A stretch of DNA of 64,000 bases from IOR16 sp963521065 (GTDB lineage: Bacteria; Bacillota; Clostridia; Peptostreptococcales; Anaerovoracaceae): the NCBI GenBank assembly GCA_963521065.1, contig CAUQTI010000016.1, positions 4,770 through 68,769 on the forward strand, read 5' to 3'. The notes beneath the pieces are model-generated. The model did not search any database. It had not been told where the DNA came from and worked only from the letters and a program-made list of their open reading frames with translations. Positions 1 to 10,800 of the stretch are shown one piece after another. Both the position numbers and the translations under genes were made by a program. Each line of letters opens with the position of its first letter. Position 1 is the first letter of the stretch.

Positions 1-423
1 GATAAAATTAATGCGCTGGATCATGGCGCGGACGATTATATTACGAAGCCGTTTTTTATCGGGGAGCTTCTCGCAAGGGTAAGGGCCGCACTGCGGAAAA
101 AAAGCCGCACGCCTTCCGAACCTATTTTCCGATTGGATGGATTTCAACTGGATCACCGGCGGCATAAGGTATTTGTCGATGAAAAGGAAATACATCTGAC
201 GCCAATTGAATATCGATTGCTTCATTTGCTTGTCTGCCATGCGGGACAGGTCCTGACTCATGCTTATATTATAAAGAATATCTGGGGCTATGAAGAACAG
301 GAGGATTCGCAGTCTCTTCGCGTCTTTATGGCTAATCTTCGGAGAAAAATCGAGAAAAGCACTGCTGCCCCCCGCTATCTTCTTACAGAAATGGGCGTCG
401 GCTACCGTTTCGTAGATGAGTAA
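1..423 (+). CDS. OmpR/KdpE-like response regulator, 3' part
   Basis: The 5' end lies outside the window; the open frame runs from base 1 to the TAA at 421-423 (140 residues visible). The first residues contain DDYITKPF, the end of the receiver domain with the conserved Lys-Pro of beta5. A winged-helix DNA-binding domain follows (PIEYRLLHLL, the recognition helix region, and PRYLLTEMGVGYRF at the end). The C-terminal signature resembles KdpE, so potassium-responsive control of kdp genes is possible, but the partner kinase is not visible and the assignment within the OmpR family is an inference. It is a cytoplasmic transcription factor that would be activated by phosphorylation of an aspartate lying outside the window. 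Confidence 0.9.
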   Translation, partial: DKINALDHGADDYITKPFFIGELLARVRAALRKKSRTPSEPIFRLDGFQLDHRRHKVFVDEKEIHLTPIEYRLLHLLVCHAGQVLTHAYIIKNIWGYEEQEDSQSLRVFMANLRRKIEKSTAAPRYLLTEMGVGYRFVDE

Positions 424-464
424 AACGACAGTTATTTTTCGCTTCTGTCTTCGATAAAATTTTT

Positions 465-2339
465 CTACCCGGAACAAGTCCCATTTTCACAGAGGAATCC
501 TTCTGGATAAGTGTCCATCATCAGTGCCATCATCGCAAAACTATACCCCGAAGGATATCCATCCAACTTATCCTTTAAAAAAGACAACTGCCGATTGCAG
601 ATTTCCTCAATCACACTGCTCTTTGTCATTTTCTTTAATTTTACAAGAACGTAAGCAGCTGCAGAATTTCCCGAAGGAATTGCGCCGTCATAGGCATCTT
701 TCGGCCTGTAAATCAAGCTTTCTGCATCCTTTGCAGTCAAGAAAAATCCACCCTCCTTCTCATCCCAGAATAAATCAATCATTTTAATGCACAGCTTAAC
801 CGCTTCCTCCAAATACGTTGCTTCAAAGGTCACCTCATAAAGCACTGCCAGTGCCCAAATATAAAACGCGTATTCATCCACCGTTCCGGTGCCCACAGCA
901 TGTCCTTCTCGATAGCGAATCAGCAACCGCTCTTCCTCACGCATTAAATTCTTCTCTATAAATTCTTTACAGGCTTTCGCCACTCCTAAATATTCTTCGC
1001 TTCCAAATGCGTTATATGCCTTTGCAAATGCAATCAACATCAATGCATTCCACGAGGTTAAGATTTTATCATCCTTATGCAAAGACATCCGTTTGAAACG
1101 GTATTGGTATATTTTTTGTATCTGCGCTTCTAGCTCGCAGTCGATAAGAGGGCTCTCTTCTTTAAATAACGGATTTTGAATCAAATTTGGTATATTTCCT
1201 TCTTCAAAGTTAGGTTTTTCCTGAATTGCGAACAATCGGCTGAATTCGCTCCCTTCCTCCTCACCTAGAATTTTTCTGATTTCTCCCGGAGTAAATACAT
1301 AATATTTTCCTTCTATTCCTTCACTATCGGCATCCTGCGCGGAGTAAAACCCACCTTCTGCGCTTGTCATTTCACGCCTTATATAAAGCAGTATCTTCTC
1401 TGCCACCTGCCGATACAAATCCACGTTACATACTTGATATGCTTCTATATAGGCAATCGCAAGTAAAGCGTTATCATACAGCATTTTTTCAAAATGCGGA
1501 ACCAGCCATTGATCATCTGTTGAATAACGTGCAAATCCATACCCAATGTGATCAAAAATCCCACCTAAGTACATTTGCTTCAATGTTTTTTCCACCATAT
1601 GCAAGGCCTTTTCATCTTTTTCATAGCGATAATAGCGCAGCAAAAACATCAAGTTATGCGGCGAAGGAAATTTCGGGCTGTGACCAAATCCTCCGTAAGT
1701 TTCATCAAAATTTTGGACGAAATGTTCTCTTGCGCGTCGAAAAATTGCTTTTGTCTTTTTTACATTTTCTGTTGCTCCGCCTGTCAAATCTCTATGGCTT
1801 TTTTTCGTGCCTGACTGTCTGCCATGTGACTCTTCTCTCAGAAGAGATACAATTCGCTGCGCAGTTTCCTCTACTTTTTCTCTCTGTAGGTCCCATTGTT
1901 TTGTCAATTCCGTGAGAATTTCAATCAATCCCATAGTCTGGTATCTTCGTTTCTTTGGAAAATAAGTTCCTGCAAAAAATGGCTTTTGCTCCGGCGTCAT
2001 CACAATCGTCAACGGCCAGCCACCGCTTCCTGTCAATGCCTGACATACCGTCATATAGACTGCATCTACATCCGGCCGTTCCTCTTTGTCCACTTTTATG
2101 CAAATATAATCTCTATTTAAGAGTTCTGCAACATCTACATCCTCAAAGGATTCATGTGCCATTACATGGCACCAATGACAAGTTGAATACCCAATGGATA
2201 AAAAAATAGGCTTATCCTCTTTTCTTGCCTTTTCAAATGCCTCATCGCACCACGGATACCAGTCAACCGGATTATATGCGTGTTGAAGAAGATAAGGAGA
2301 TTTTTCATTGACTAAATGATTGGATTTACGATTCTCCAT
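465..2339 (-). CDS. YyaL/DUF255 thioredoxin-domain protein
   Basis: 624 residues, full length for the YyaL/SPATA20 family. The N-terminal part is a thioredoxin-like fold with the motif TCHWCHVM (Cys54-x-x-Cys57). The rest resembles the alpha/alpha six-barrel of glycoside-hydrolase-like proteins (GGIFDHIGYGFARYS, HFEKMLYDNALL, then TSWNALM). The biochemical role of the family is not settled; a redox or sugar-binding role has been proposed. It is a single cytoplasmic gene with no signal peptide. The next gene upstream is more than 400 bases away and separated by an insertion-sequence remnant, so it is probably transcribed alone. Confidence 0.9.
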   Translation of the reverse strand: MENRKSNHLVNEKSPYLLQHAYNPVDWYPWCDEAFEKARKEDKPIFLSIGYSTCHWCHVMAHESFEDVDVAELLNRDYICIKVDKEERPDVDAVYMTVCQALTGSGGWPLTIVMTPEQKPFFAGTYFPKKRRYQTMGLIEILTELTKQWDLQREKVEETAQRIVSLLREESHGRQSGTKKSHRDLTGGATENVKKTKAIFRRAREHFVQNFDETYGGFGHSPKFPSPHNLMFLLRYYRYEKDEKALHMVEKTLKQMYLGGIFDHIGYGFARYSTDDQWLVPHFEKMLYDNALLAIAYIEAYQVCNVDLYRQVAEKILLYIRREMTSAEGGFYSAQDADSEGIEGKYYVFTPGEIRKILGEEEGSEFSRLFAIQEKPNFEEGNIPNLIQNPLFKEESPLIDCELEAQIQKIYQYRFKRMSLHKDDKILTSWNALMLIAFAKAYNAFGSEEYLGVAKACKEFIEKNLMREEERLLIRYREGHAVGTGTVDEYAFYIWALAVLYEVTFEATYLEEAVKLCIKMIDLFWDEKEGGFFLTAKDAESLIYRPKDAYDGAIPSGNSAAAYVLVKLKKMTKSSVIEEICNRQLSFLKDKLDGYPSGYSFAMMALMMDTYPEGFLCENGTCSG

Positions 2340-2421
2340 AGCATCACAACCTTTCTTTTACTATTTTTAATTATTGTACCCTTTTTATAAAAATGTAATA
2401 AAAAAGATTAGTTTTTTGATG

Positions 2422-2605
2422 TGATCCCAATAAGTTAGACTTTATTAGCGAGATAGCTTCGGCTGCCTCGCTAATTTTATGCAGCCAAGAGATTGCGCCT
2501 GTATTGTACAGGGCTCATCCATCCTAGTTTTTCTTTGATTCTTTGTTCGTTGTAATACTTTATATATTTTTCGATCTCAGTCTTCAATTCCTCATAGCTG
2601 TAATA
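2422..2605 (-). pseudogene. IS3-family (IS150-like) transposase 3' remnant
   Basis: Read on the minus strand, about 2600 to 2477 encodes YYSYEELKTEIEKYIKYYNEQR and continues to RRNLLAA before a TAA at 2477-2479. This is the typical C-terminus of IS3-family OrfB integrases. An in-frame TAA lies just upstream, so the rest of the gene is lost. Downstream, CCCAATAAGTTAGAC near 2428 looks like an IS150-type terminal repeat, and ATTAGCGAG (2444-2452) pairs with CTCGCTAAT (2467-2475) around an AGC-TTCG-GCT tip. The element is dead and marks the left edge of the defence island. The rest of 2606-2749 shows no gene. Confidence 0.75.
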
Positions 2606-2749
2606 AACAACGTGATGTTAATATGAGTTAGTGGACACGAGAAGCGCGACACATTACAATAACTCTTAGGAAAGGATCGACTGTTATCTTCGCTCAGAGC
2701 TTCTGTCAAACTTCACTCATTTTTCTGAGCGGAGTTTTGATTATTTCCT

Positions 2750-4261
2750 TCATGACTCATCCTTATTAATAAATCGGCTCTTTCCTTTACCCTTACCTTT
2801 AACAGCTACCACAACTTCCAATTCTCTTAATTTAGACATTATTTCAGACGCTGTTGAATCGGAACATTTTAAAATTTTTCTCACATCCGATGCTCCAAAC
2901 ACCTGATTAGTATCTATTTCATTGTATATTCTTAAAATATTTTCAACTGTTGGTTCGTTGTATTTGTATTTTTGAATCTCCGATTTTATCTTGTCAAAAT
3001 CCAGCTTTTCATTTTGAATATCCGACTCTTTACTATCAATATCCGGTTTTTCATTTCTAATCTCCGACTTTTTGTCACTAATCCCTGGTTTTTTAATATT
3101 TGAATTACGAATAACTGCCTGTAACATAAAGGCATTACTATAATATTCTGGTGCTTGAAGACCTGCTGCTTCCAGTTCCTTACACATACGATCCACACCT
3201 TCACCATACTCTTTTACAAAACTATAGATTTTTAAAAATTCTGCAATCTTTGGATTTCTTGAAAAATGTGTGTGTCTTATATTTTCTGCCCGTACAAGTC
3301 CTGGTAATCTACCCGGACTCTCAACGACCATACGGTTATCAAAAAGCTTAATTTGTATATCTGTTCCGCGAATGCTATAGTCTCTATGCGTAACTGCATT
3401 AACTACAATTTCTTGTCTTACAAATTTAGGATATTCTTCTTCGGTAACAAACTTTCCATCTTTCCCTAGATATGTTTTCTCTTTAATCTGAGTATCTAAA
3501 AATGCTATGGAATCATTAATCATTTTCAGAATATTTCCTTCAAAAATAACGTCCTTAATGACATTCATTTCAGTACCAAACTTTTCTTCAATTCCTTCAT
3601 ATCGTATGAACCGTACTCTAGCTCTTGGAAAATATAATTGCGGATCCTTGCCAAATAATAAAATTGCGGCCGAGCTAACTTGGATATTTCCCTTCTTCTC
3701 TTTTACAAATCCTTTATTTTCTTTAAGATATTCTATAGGGCTTTTCGAATATCCAATTTTTTGAATGTATACCTTAACAAATTCCATATCGATATCTTCG
3801 ATATCTGCTTCTGGAACAGGCTTGTCTTCGAAAAATCGTTCTCCTTTGTCATACATTAGCTGCGTACGCTCTTCAAAAGTCAATTTCTTTGACTTATCTC
3901 CCACTCGCATAAAAACCTCATCTGCTTGGTTTGCATGAACTTCTACACTTGGTTCAATATGCATTAAAGTAACATGATTCTCTCGCCCTTTTGAATCAAT
4001 ACATGGAATAGTTTCAATTTCCACCTTAACCGTTGGAACACAAAAATCAAATGGGACACGCAGAAGTTCATTTAACTTTGATGTTTCAAAATCTACTCCT
4101 TCAATTCTACGAGTCTTATCTGATATCCCAATCGCAATCGTACCACCATCCGCATTTGCAAATGCCACAATGTGTATAGCCAATGCTCTAGGTTCAATAC
4201 TTATACTTTTACGATCAAAAATTTGTTCCTCTTCAAATTGCAATACCTCATCTATATTCAA
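2750..4261 (-). CDS. AlbA_2-domain / RecG-like ATP-binding regulator
   Basis: 503 residues. The N-terminus (about 1-120) matches the AlbA_2 (Schlafen AAA_4-like) domain: FDRKSISIEPRALAIHIVAF followed by NADGGTIAIGISD. The middle (about 270-370) resembles the HATPase_c_4 'RecG-like' domain, with VRQEIVVNAVTHRDYSIRG, SPGRLPG and KEYGEGVDRMCKE. A charged linker with repeated seven-residue units such as SEIRNEK and SDIQNEK follows, then a winged-helix region (DVRKILKCSDSTASEIMSKL). Proteins of this kind are annotated as putative transcriptional regulators and are frequent in defence islands. It is the last gene of the same-strand mcrBC cluster, 67 bases after mcrC. What it senses is unknown. Confidence 0.8.
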   Translation of the reverse strand: MNIDEVLQFEEEQIFDRKSISIEPRALAIHIVAFANADGGTIAIGISDKTRRIEGVDFETSKLNELLRVPFDFCVPTVKVEIETIPCIDSKGRENHVTLMHIEPSVEVHANQADEVFMRVGDKSKKLTFEERTQLMYDKGERFFEDKPVPEADIEDIDMEFVKVYIQKIGYSKSPIEYLKENKGFVKEKKGNIQVSSAAILLFGKDPQLYFPRARVRFIRYEGIEEKFGTEMNVIKDVIFEGNILKMINDSIAFLDTQIKEKTYLGKDGKFVTEEEYPKFVRQEIVVNAVTHRDYSIRGTDIQIKLFDNRMVVESPGRLPGLVRAENIRHTHFSRNPKIAEFLKIYSFVKEYGEGVDRMCKELEAAGLQAPEYYSNAFMLQAVIRNSNIKKPGISDKKSEIRNEKPDIDSKESDIQNEKLDFDKIKSEIQKYKYNEPTVENILRIYNEIDTNQVFGASDVRKILKCSDSTASEIMSKLRELEVVVAVKGKGKGKSRFINKDES

Positions 4262-4328
4262 CAGGCAACTCCTTCCTTCATAAAATATCTAAAATCACAC
4301 CGCTTGCAATATTTTTACTATAATAGTT

Positions 4329-5372
4329 TTACAGCAAACCCACCTTAAGATTCTCCGCTATTCCATCCAACGTCATTTCGATCTCGTCAAAATCAGACCT
4401 TAAATCTAATGATTTCACACTGATTTTATTTCCACTCATTGAATAACTCTGATCAAGCATCCCTTCTTCCTCTGTTTTTGCATATAACAGAACTCCACTA
4501 ACGCTTCCATCTTGCTTTACATCCTTATTCTTTACATAGGTAAATATTTGATACATATTATTAGAATGCAACGTCTTAGAATTAAACATCTGATTATATT
4601 GAAGCATTCTGGAATAATATTTTGCATCAATAATTGTTGTTCGACCTTGGCATTCCAATGTAATATCAGATTTCATAGCCGGTAGCAATTCCAAAAATCC
4701 ATCATCTACATTCCAATCAACTTGCGATGGTGTCGCTTTAAATTCCGGGTAGTGTTCCCTATAGTACTCCAAAATGAACTTCTCATAAAGGTTATGCATT
4801 TGCCTATCATCAAGATATTTTGACATTTTCAAGTCACCCTTTTCATCGGTTAACAGAAGTCCTTTTGCTACCAAAAAGCATATATTGATTAACATCTTGT
4901 ATGTCGCATTATTTTTTGTGTATTGGAAACCTTTCCATTTTACGGTTCGAAGATCAATAATATCCACGTTATTAAAATAGAGCAGTAATTTCTTAAGTGC
5001 CTTCTTTCGTTCCATTTTCACATCATCAGATTGAATTAATCTTTGTGCTGTACTCTTCAATACCTGATTCATATATGTGTTTTCTTCAAAAGAGTCATAG
5101 ATGCATACCAATTTTCTTGAAAATATAGCCTGTTCTTTTATAGAAAGGGAAACATCTATTTTCCCTCGAGGAGTAGAAATCATATCTGTCTTTTGAATAT
5201 AATCTCTGCCGAGTCCCCTTTTTATCTGACTTGATAATCCTTTTAGAAGAATTGCAGCCATTAAATCTGCTGTATACTGGAACTCTTCTGCTTTTATATC
5301 ATGATATTTCTCTTCGTTCAAAATTCGAAATGCATAGCTAAGCATATAGTAAACATTTTTTATTCTAATCAT
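4329..5372 (-). CDS. mcrC: McrC, nuclease subunit of McrBC type IV restriction
   Basis: 347 residues, close to the length of E. coli McrC. A PD-(D/E)xK nuclease core is visible in the C-terminal half: Asp236 in KSDITLE, then Asp249-Ala-Lys251 in IIDAKYY. McrC associates with the McrB GTPase and cleaves DNA carrying modified cytosines in the recognition context. The ATG lies 8 bases inside the end of mcrB, so the two are translationally coupled. The N-terminal part (IRIKNVYYMLSYAF) is the usual McrC start. Placing a modification-dependent nuclease beside a type I methylase that modifies adenine is compatible, since McrBC targets cytosine modification in characterised members. Confidence 0.9.
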   Translation of the reverse strand: MIRIKNVYYMLSYAFRILNEEKYHDIKAEEFQYTADLMAAILLKGLSSQIKRGLGRDYIQKTDMISTPRGKIDVSLSIKEQAIFSRKLVCIYDSFEENTYMNQVLKSTAQRLIQSDDVKMERKKALKKLLLYFNNVDIIDLRTVKWKGFQYTKNNATYKMLINICFLVAKGLLLTDEKGDLKMSKYLDDRQMHNLYEKFILEYYREHYPEFKATPSQVDWNVDDGFLELLPAMKSDITLECQGRTTIIDAKYYSRMLQYNQMFNSKTLHSNNMYQIFTYVKNKDVKQDGSVSGVLLYAKTEEEGMLDQSYSMSGNKISVKSLDLRSDFDEIEMTLDGIAENLKVGLL

Positions 5373-7833
5373 TCATAACACCACGCAATTTAGATGACCA
5401 ATCTGAAATTTTTGTCTGTTCATCAAACCAGTATTCATTAATTAAAGGAATCAGCTCGAATTCTATAATTGCTGATACATCGTTATCCGCAATTTTTTCT
5501 GATACACAAAAATAACTATGACCAATTACAAATCCACTTCCCAGTGACTCATCTTCTTGAATTACCTTGTTTAAAGAAACGACCTTTTCAATTAACTTGT
5601 TATATTTTTCATTTTGCGCAATGGCTTTCATATCTTCAAACTGCGGGCTTTCAAGTGCTGGTTTTAATTCGTAAAAAGCAAAACGTCTTCTAAGAGCATA
5701 ATCAATCATTGCCAAACTTCTGTCTGCTGTGTTCATCATGCCAATGATATGAACGTTTTTAGGAACGGAGAACAATTCATTCTTATATAAAAGTCTTAGG
5801 CTTTCACCTCTTTTATCTGTTTCAATCAACATTAATAGCTCTCCAAATATTTTACTCAAATTACCTCTGTTGATCTCATCAATGATAAAGAAATACTCTC
5901 TATCTACATCATCTTGTGCCTTTCTGCAAAAATCATAAAAAGGTCCAGGAACTAACTCAAATCCTTCTTTCGTTGGTCGATATCCCATAATAAAATCTTC
6001 GTAGCTATAGCTTTGGTGAAACTGAATAATGGTAACTCGACTAGAATCTTTTACCTGCATAATGGAGTAAGCTAATCTTTTTGCCGCAAATGTCTTTCCT
6101 ACTCCAGGCGCACCTTGAAGAATAAGGTTTTTCTTCTTCAAAAGAAGTCTCGCCAATCGCTCATACTCTTCTTTTTCCATAAATACTTCATTAAGAAAAT
6201 CTTCTTCTGTATACTTTGAATATACTACTGGTTTCTGAGTCTCAAGCTCTTGTCCTGCATCTTCTGTAAAAATTGCCTCCAGTTTTAGTACATAATCTGT
6301 GTATTGGGTAACATCCGTAAGTGTCTTAAGTACAGCTTGTCCCGGATGCTCCCATTCCCCTTTATTTGTCCACTCTATTTTACGGGTATTTTTATATCCC
6401 TCGCGGCTTGGATCATAGATATAATCTGATTTTACAACACCTCTTCCAACAACTTTGCTCATGCCCTTCTTCACATATACAATGTCACCAATATTCATTG
6501 TATTTACAAATTGCCATGTAGCCAAGGAGTCATTTTTATAGGACTTTTCATCTGCAATTTTTTCTTGCATAGCTGTAATCATTTCATCACGGTCTGCATA
6601 ATCTGACAGATTCCCTATTTCATCCCATCCTATAGCCATAATTCCTTCTTGGTAAAAGTCTTCCCATAATCTTGAATTCTCGCCTGCTGCACATATCCAA
6701 AAATGAACTTGAGAATTTGTTTCTTCGTCTGGATTCTGTTCTTCTCTTCGATTCTTAAGGATTTCAACCCATTTTTGGAAAATATCACTTGCATATTGCT
6801 CAGACATCTCACAGTCCATGCCTTTTTCCGTCAAAGCCCATATTCCGCGTTCTGATTTATCTATAATTCCTTCATATGCCAAATAATTTCTTGCAAAGGC
6901 TACTTCATTTGCAAACTTATTTGTTTTGGTCTTTCCACGTGTTTCGTGAATTTCTTCCCTGGATAATTTTAAGTTAATGGCAATTCTGTCACGCACGTCC
7001 TTTGGATTTGCTCTGCCGCCAAGATCTTTTAAAGCTGTTACAATTGGCTCAAACCACTTTAAAAACTCTGCATTAGACTTTTTACCAGTGCTTTCTTGTG
7101 TGGACTTCCATGCAATATATGATAATTCCGGAAGATTTTCATATCCGAAGTTTCCATTTTTAATGGCATTTGTACACTGCTCACACATAAAAAGATACTT
7201 ATTTCCATCCGGCATCTTCTTATCAATACCTGCAAAGACTGTTGAAAAATAGGATGGCAAGTTACCACTCTGTAATATAAACTTGCGATTCCTTTCATCC
7301 AAATTAATATATGTATACGGCCTACACCAGTACAGACCCATGGTAATATTCCATCTAACATTGATCTGTTTTACAACTGTATCATAACATGAAATAAATT
7401 TTCCTCTTTTATCATTTGTAGGTTCATCTGCATATGAAAGTGCCACTTCAAACATATCCCATAAGTTTTGTATATCTTTATCGCCTTGATCCTTCTTCAA
7501 TGCAAAAAACCAAGTCTTCATATTGTTTAATACAGGAATTCCAATAAATGTTTCAGGAATTTCTGATTTCATTCCCAAATGAGCTTTTAACGATGTTAAT
7601 ATTGCTACACGATTTTCATCTTTAATTCCTCTATTAATTGCACCCATTACAGTAAAAGGACAAATATCCTCCATTACTTTATCATCTTCCATATATGAAA
7701 ACTTCATACCTACTTCTTCAAACACGATTTGAAGTAAAGTCAGCAATGATTTGCGATCTGCTTTAAAACTCAGAATTTTATCCGCTAACTCCATATAGCA
7801 ATCCGTCCATAAAAAGTTATTCTCTGCACCCAT
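5365..7833 (-). CDS. mcrB: McrB, AAA+ GTPase subunit with Mrr_N and EVE-like domains
   Basis: 822 residues. An N-terminal region of unknown fold covers about 1-260. About 265-345 (FLKWFEPIVTALKDLGG to GIWALTEKG) looks like an Mrr_N winged helix. About 375-510 (HFWICAAGENSRLWEDFY, GDIVYVKKG) resembles a PUA/EVE base-reading domain. The AAA+ motor follows with Walker A GAPGVGKT at 574-581, Walker B FFIIDEINRG, and the McrB signature MNTADRS, which is linked to GTP rather than ATP use. The family loads on methylated sites, translocates, and drives McrC. The long sensor region differs from the short E. coli N-terminus, so the modification recognised may differ. It starts 6 bases after the hsdR stop. 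Confidence 0.9.
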   Translation of the reverse strand: MGAENNFLWTDCYMELADKILSFKADRKSLLTLLQIVFEEVGMKFSYMEDDKVMEDICPFTVMGAINRGIKDENRVAILTSLKAHLGMKSEIPETFIGIPVLNNMKTWFFALKKDQGDKDIQNLWDMFEVALSYADEPTNDKRGKFISCYDTVVKQINVRWNITMGLYWCRPYTYINLDERNRKFILQSGNLPSYFSTVFAGIDKKMPDGNKYLFMCEQCTNAIKNGNFGYENLPELSYIAWKSTQESTGKKSNAEFLKWFEPIVTALKDLGGRANPKDVRDRIAINLKLSREEIHETRGKTKTNKFANEVAFARNYLAYEGIIDKSERGIWALTEKGMDCEMSEQYASDIFQKWVEILKNRREEQNPDEETNSQVHFWICAAGENSRLWEDFYQEGIMAIGWDEIGNLSDYADRDEMITAMQEKIADEKSYKNDSLATWQFVNTMNIGDIVYVKKGMSKVVGRGVVKSDYIYDPSREGYKNTRKIEWTNKGEWEHPGQAVLKTLTDVTQYTDYVLKLEAIFTEDAGQELETQKPVVYSKYTEEDFLNEVFMEKEEYERLARLLLKKKNLILQGAPGVGKTFAAKRLAYSIMQVKDSSRVTIIQFHQSYSYEDFIMGYRPTKEGFELVPGPFYDFCRKAQDDVDREYFFIIDEINRGNLSKIFGELLMLIETDKRGESLRLLYKNELFSVPKNVHIIGMMNTADRSLAMIDYALRRRFAFYELKPALESPQFEDMKAIAQNEKYNKLIEKVVSLNKVIQEDESLGSGFVIGHSYFCVSEKIADNDVSAIIEFELIPLINEYWFDEQTKISDWSSKLRGVMND

Positions 7834-7839
7834 AGCCTA

Positions 7840-10800
7840 TCACTCCCCTTTATTTAAGTTATACACACCTGCATCTTCTGCAACCATCATTGTATTCTGA
7901 TTGTCCTTCTCATAAGCTACGCTCCCAGAAAAGGGAACAACTTTATCCTCATTCATCACCTTATCCGTCCATAATTCACACTGTGTCATAACCGTCTGAA
8001 CTGCATCTTCCATTCCTTCTGGTGGATACTTGTGCTTCTTCAAAAGCTTTTTGATAAGCATTCTCATTCTGGCACGAGCTGATTCTTTCTTTTGCCAGTC
8101 AATCGTTTTATTTTTGCGGAGTGTATCGGTTAATTCTTTTGTGATTGCAATCAATTCTGCATTTTCATAAAAATCCTTAATCGCTTGAGGCTTTGTAAGT
8201 GCATCATAAAATGCAAGTTCATCTTCCGATAAACCGAGTGAATCTCCCTCTTCTTTTGCAGTTGCAATCTGTTTTGCAAGCTTCATTAATTCTTCAATCA
8301 CTTCTTCATTACTGAGTAAACCATTCAGATAGGCATTCATAGCTCGTTGAATTATTTCAGAGAATTTCTCTGATTTTACAACGTTTGTTCTACGATATAT
8401 TTGAATCTGTTCTGCGATCAGCTTCTTCAATAATTCTACAGCCAGATTTCTTTCTTTCATACTTGCAACTTCTGCAAGAAATTTCGGATCAAACAAAGAA
8501 AATTCCTGCTTCACATCAGAAAATAGATTAATTACTCCATCACTTTTTATGCTCTGTTTTAGAAGTTCGTTTACACGAGCATTCATTTCAGGAAGAGAAA
8601 TTTTATTACCATTTCCCTGATTTGAAAGACGCATTAAGAATACTCTTACAGACTCAAAGAAAGCAGCCTCTAATCGCAATGATTCTTCTACAAGCGAAGC
8701 ACAAAGAGATAAAGCCTGATGTAACATGAGTGCTTCCTTAACAAATGAATCCTTTTCAATATCTTTTTCTCTGCCAATCATAAAGTTTACTGCACCACTA
8801 ATTGTTTTCGCTCTTTCCAAATCTGTTCCATTCGTAAATTTTGAGTAATCATATCCATGAAAAAGATCACGACAAATTGATAACTTTTCAAGAAATTTTG
8901 GATAAGCAACCTTACTTACATCCGTATTCCCATAATTTTTTCTATCTCGTGCTGTAAAGTCATTCATAGCCTGTTTTAATGCAGCCGCTATACCAACGTA
9001 ATCAACGACCAATCCACCTTCCTTTTCTTTAAATACTCGATTTACTCTGGCAATAGCCTGCATGAGATTGTGCCCACTCATCGGTTTATATACATACATT
9101 GTCGCAAGAGAAGGAACGTCAAATCCTGTAAGCCACATATCCACAACAATTGCTATTTTCATCGGACTGTTATTATCTTTAAACTTCTTAGCTAGCTCGT
9201 CTTTATGTGATTTATTTCCAATGATCTGACGCCATTCTTCTGGATCTTTATTACTGGAAGTCATTACAACTCCAATTTTTTCTGTCCAGTTCGGACGCAG
9301 TTCTAAAATCTTGTGATATATTTTCATTGCAATTGGTCTGGAATAAGCAACAATCATTGCCTTTCCAGTTAATTCACATTCACGGAAGTTCTCATAGTGA
9401 TTTAAAATATCATTTACAAGTGACTCTATTGTCGTGTCAGCCCCAAGAATTGCTTCCATCTGACCTAAATCACGCTTACTTTTTTCTATAACTTCTTGAT
9501 CTGCATTATTAGCCATAATTTCATATTCATTATCGATTAACTGCAATGTGTCTGCATCTAATTTTAGTTTTACAACACGGCTCTCGTAATAGACAGGACG
9601 TGTCGCCCCATCTTCCACAGCCTGTGTCATATCATAAATATCAATATAATCTCCAAATACTTCTCGAGTACTCCGATCTTTTGATGAAATCGGTGTTCCT
9701 GTAAACCCTATATATGTAGCATTGGGCAAGCTGTTACGAATAATACGTGCTGTTCCAATAACAACTTTCGCTTCTTCTTCCCCCGCATCATTTGTAACCA
9801 TTTTCACTTTTTCTTCTAAGCCATATTGCCCACGATGTGCCTCATCTGCCATAACGATTATATTGCCACGCTCAGACAATGGTTCATTGGATTCTTCGAA
9901 CTTTTGCATGGTAGTAAAAATAATTCCATTGGCTTGTCTTCCTGCAAGTAAATCTGTTAAATGGGTACGACTTTCTGCTTGTATCGGCTCTTGGCGCAAA
10001 AAGTTTTTACACTTTGCAAATTGACCATATAATTGATCATCTAAATCATTTCTATCTGTAAGTACAACAATAGTCGGGCAATCCAGAGCATACTGCAACA
10101 AGTGAGCATAGAACACCATTGATAATGATTTTCCACTCCCCTGTGTATGCCAGAATACGCCTCCCTTTCCATCTGTAACTGTAGCTTTCTTTGTAGATTC
10201 AATTGCTTTTCTTACTGCAAAGTATTGATGATATCCTGCCAAAATTTTAATCATAGTTGATCCATCATTTGAAAAGCAACTAAAGTTCTTAATAATATCG
10301 ATCAGTCGTTCTTTTGTAAACATACCCTCGAAAAATGTATCAAATTGAGCATATTGTGTATTCTCATAGCTTCCATCTTTCGTTTTCCATTCCATAAAGC
10401 GATCTTCGCCCGATGTGATTGTTCCAGCTTTTGATGTAAGCTGATCACTCATAACACAGATAGCATTATAGATAAACATGGAAGGGATTTCATGCATATA
10501 GTTTCTTAGCTGCAAATACGCTTCAGAAGCATCAGTTTCTTCACGTGAGGGAGATTTTAATTCAATTAATACAACTGGTAAGCCATTCAAAAACAAAATA
10601 ACATCAGGACGTTTTTCACTATTTTCAATAAATGTCCACTGATTGGCAATAACGAAAGAATTATTCTCTGGTGTTTGATAATCTACCAGATAGATTATCA
10701 TGGAACGTTCTTCACCTTTAAATAAATAGCGCACAGGAATCCCATTCTGTAGATAGTCCATAAAAATTTCGTTTTTCTGAATAAGCTCTCCATTTTCAAA

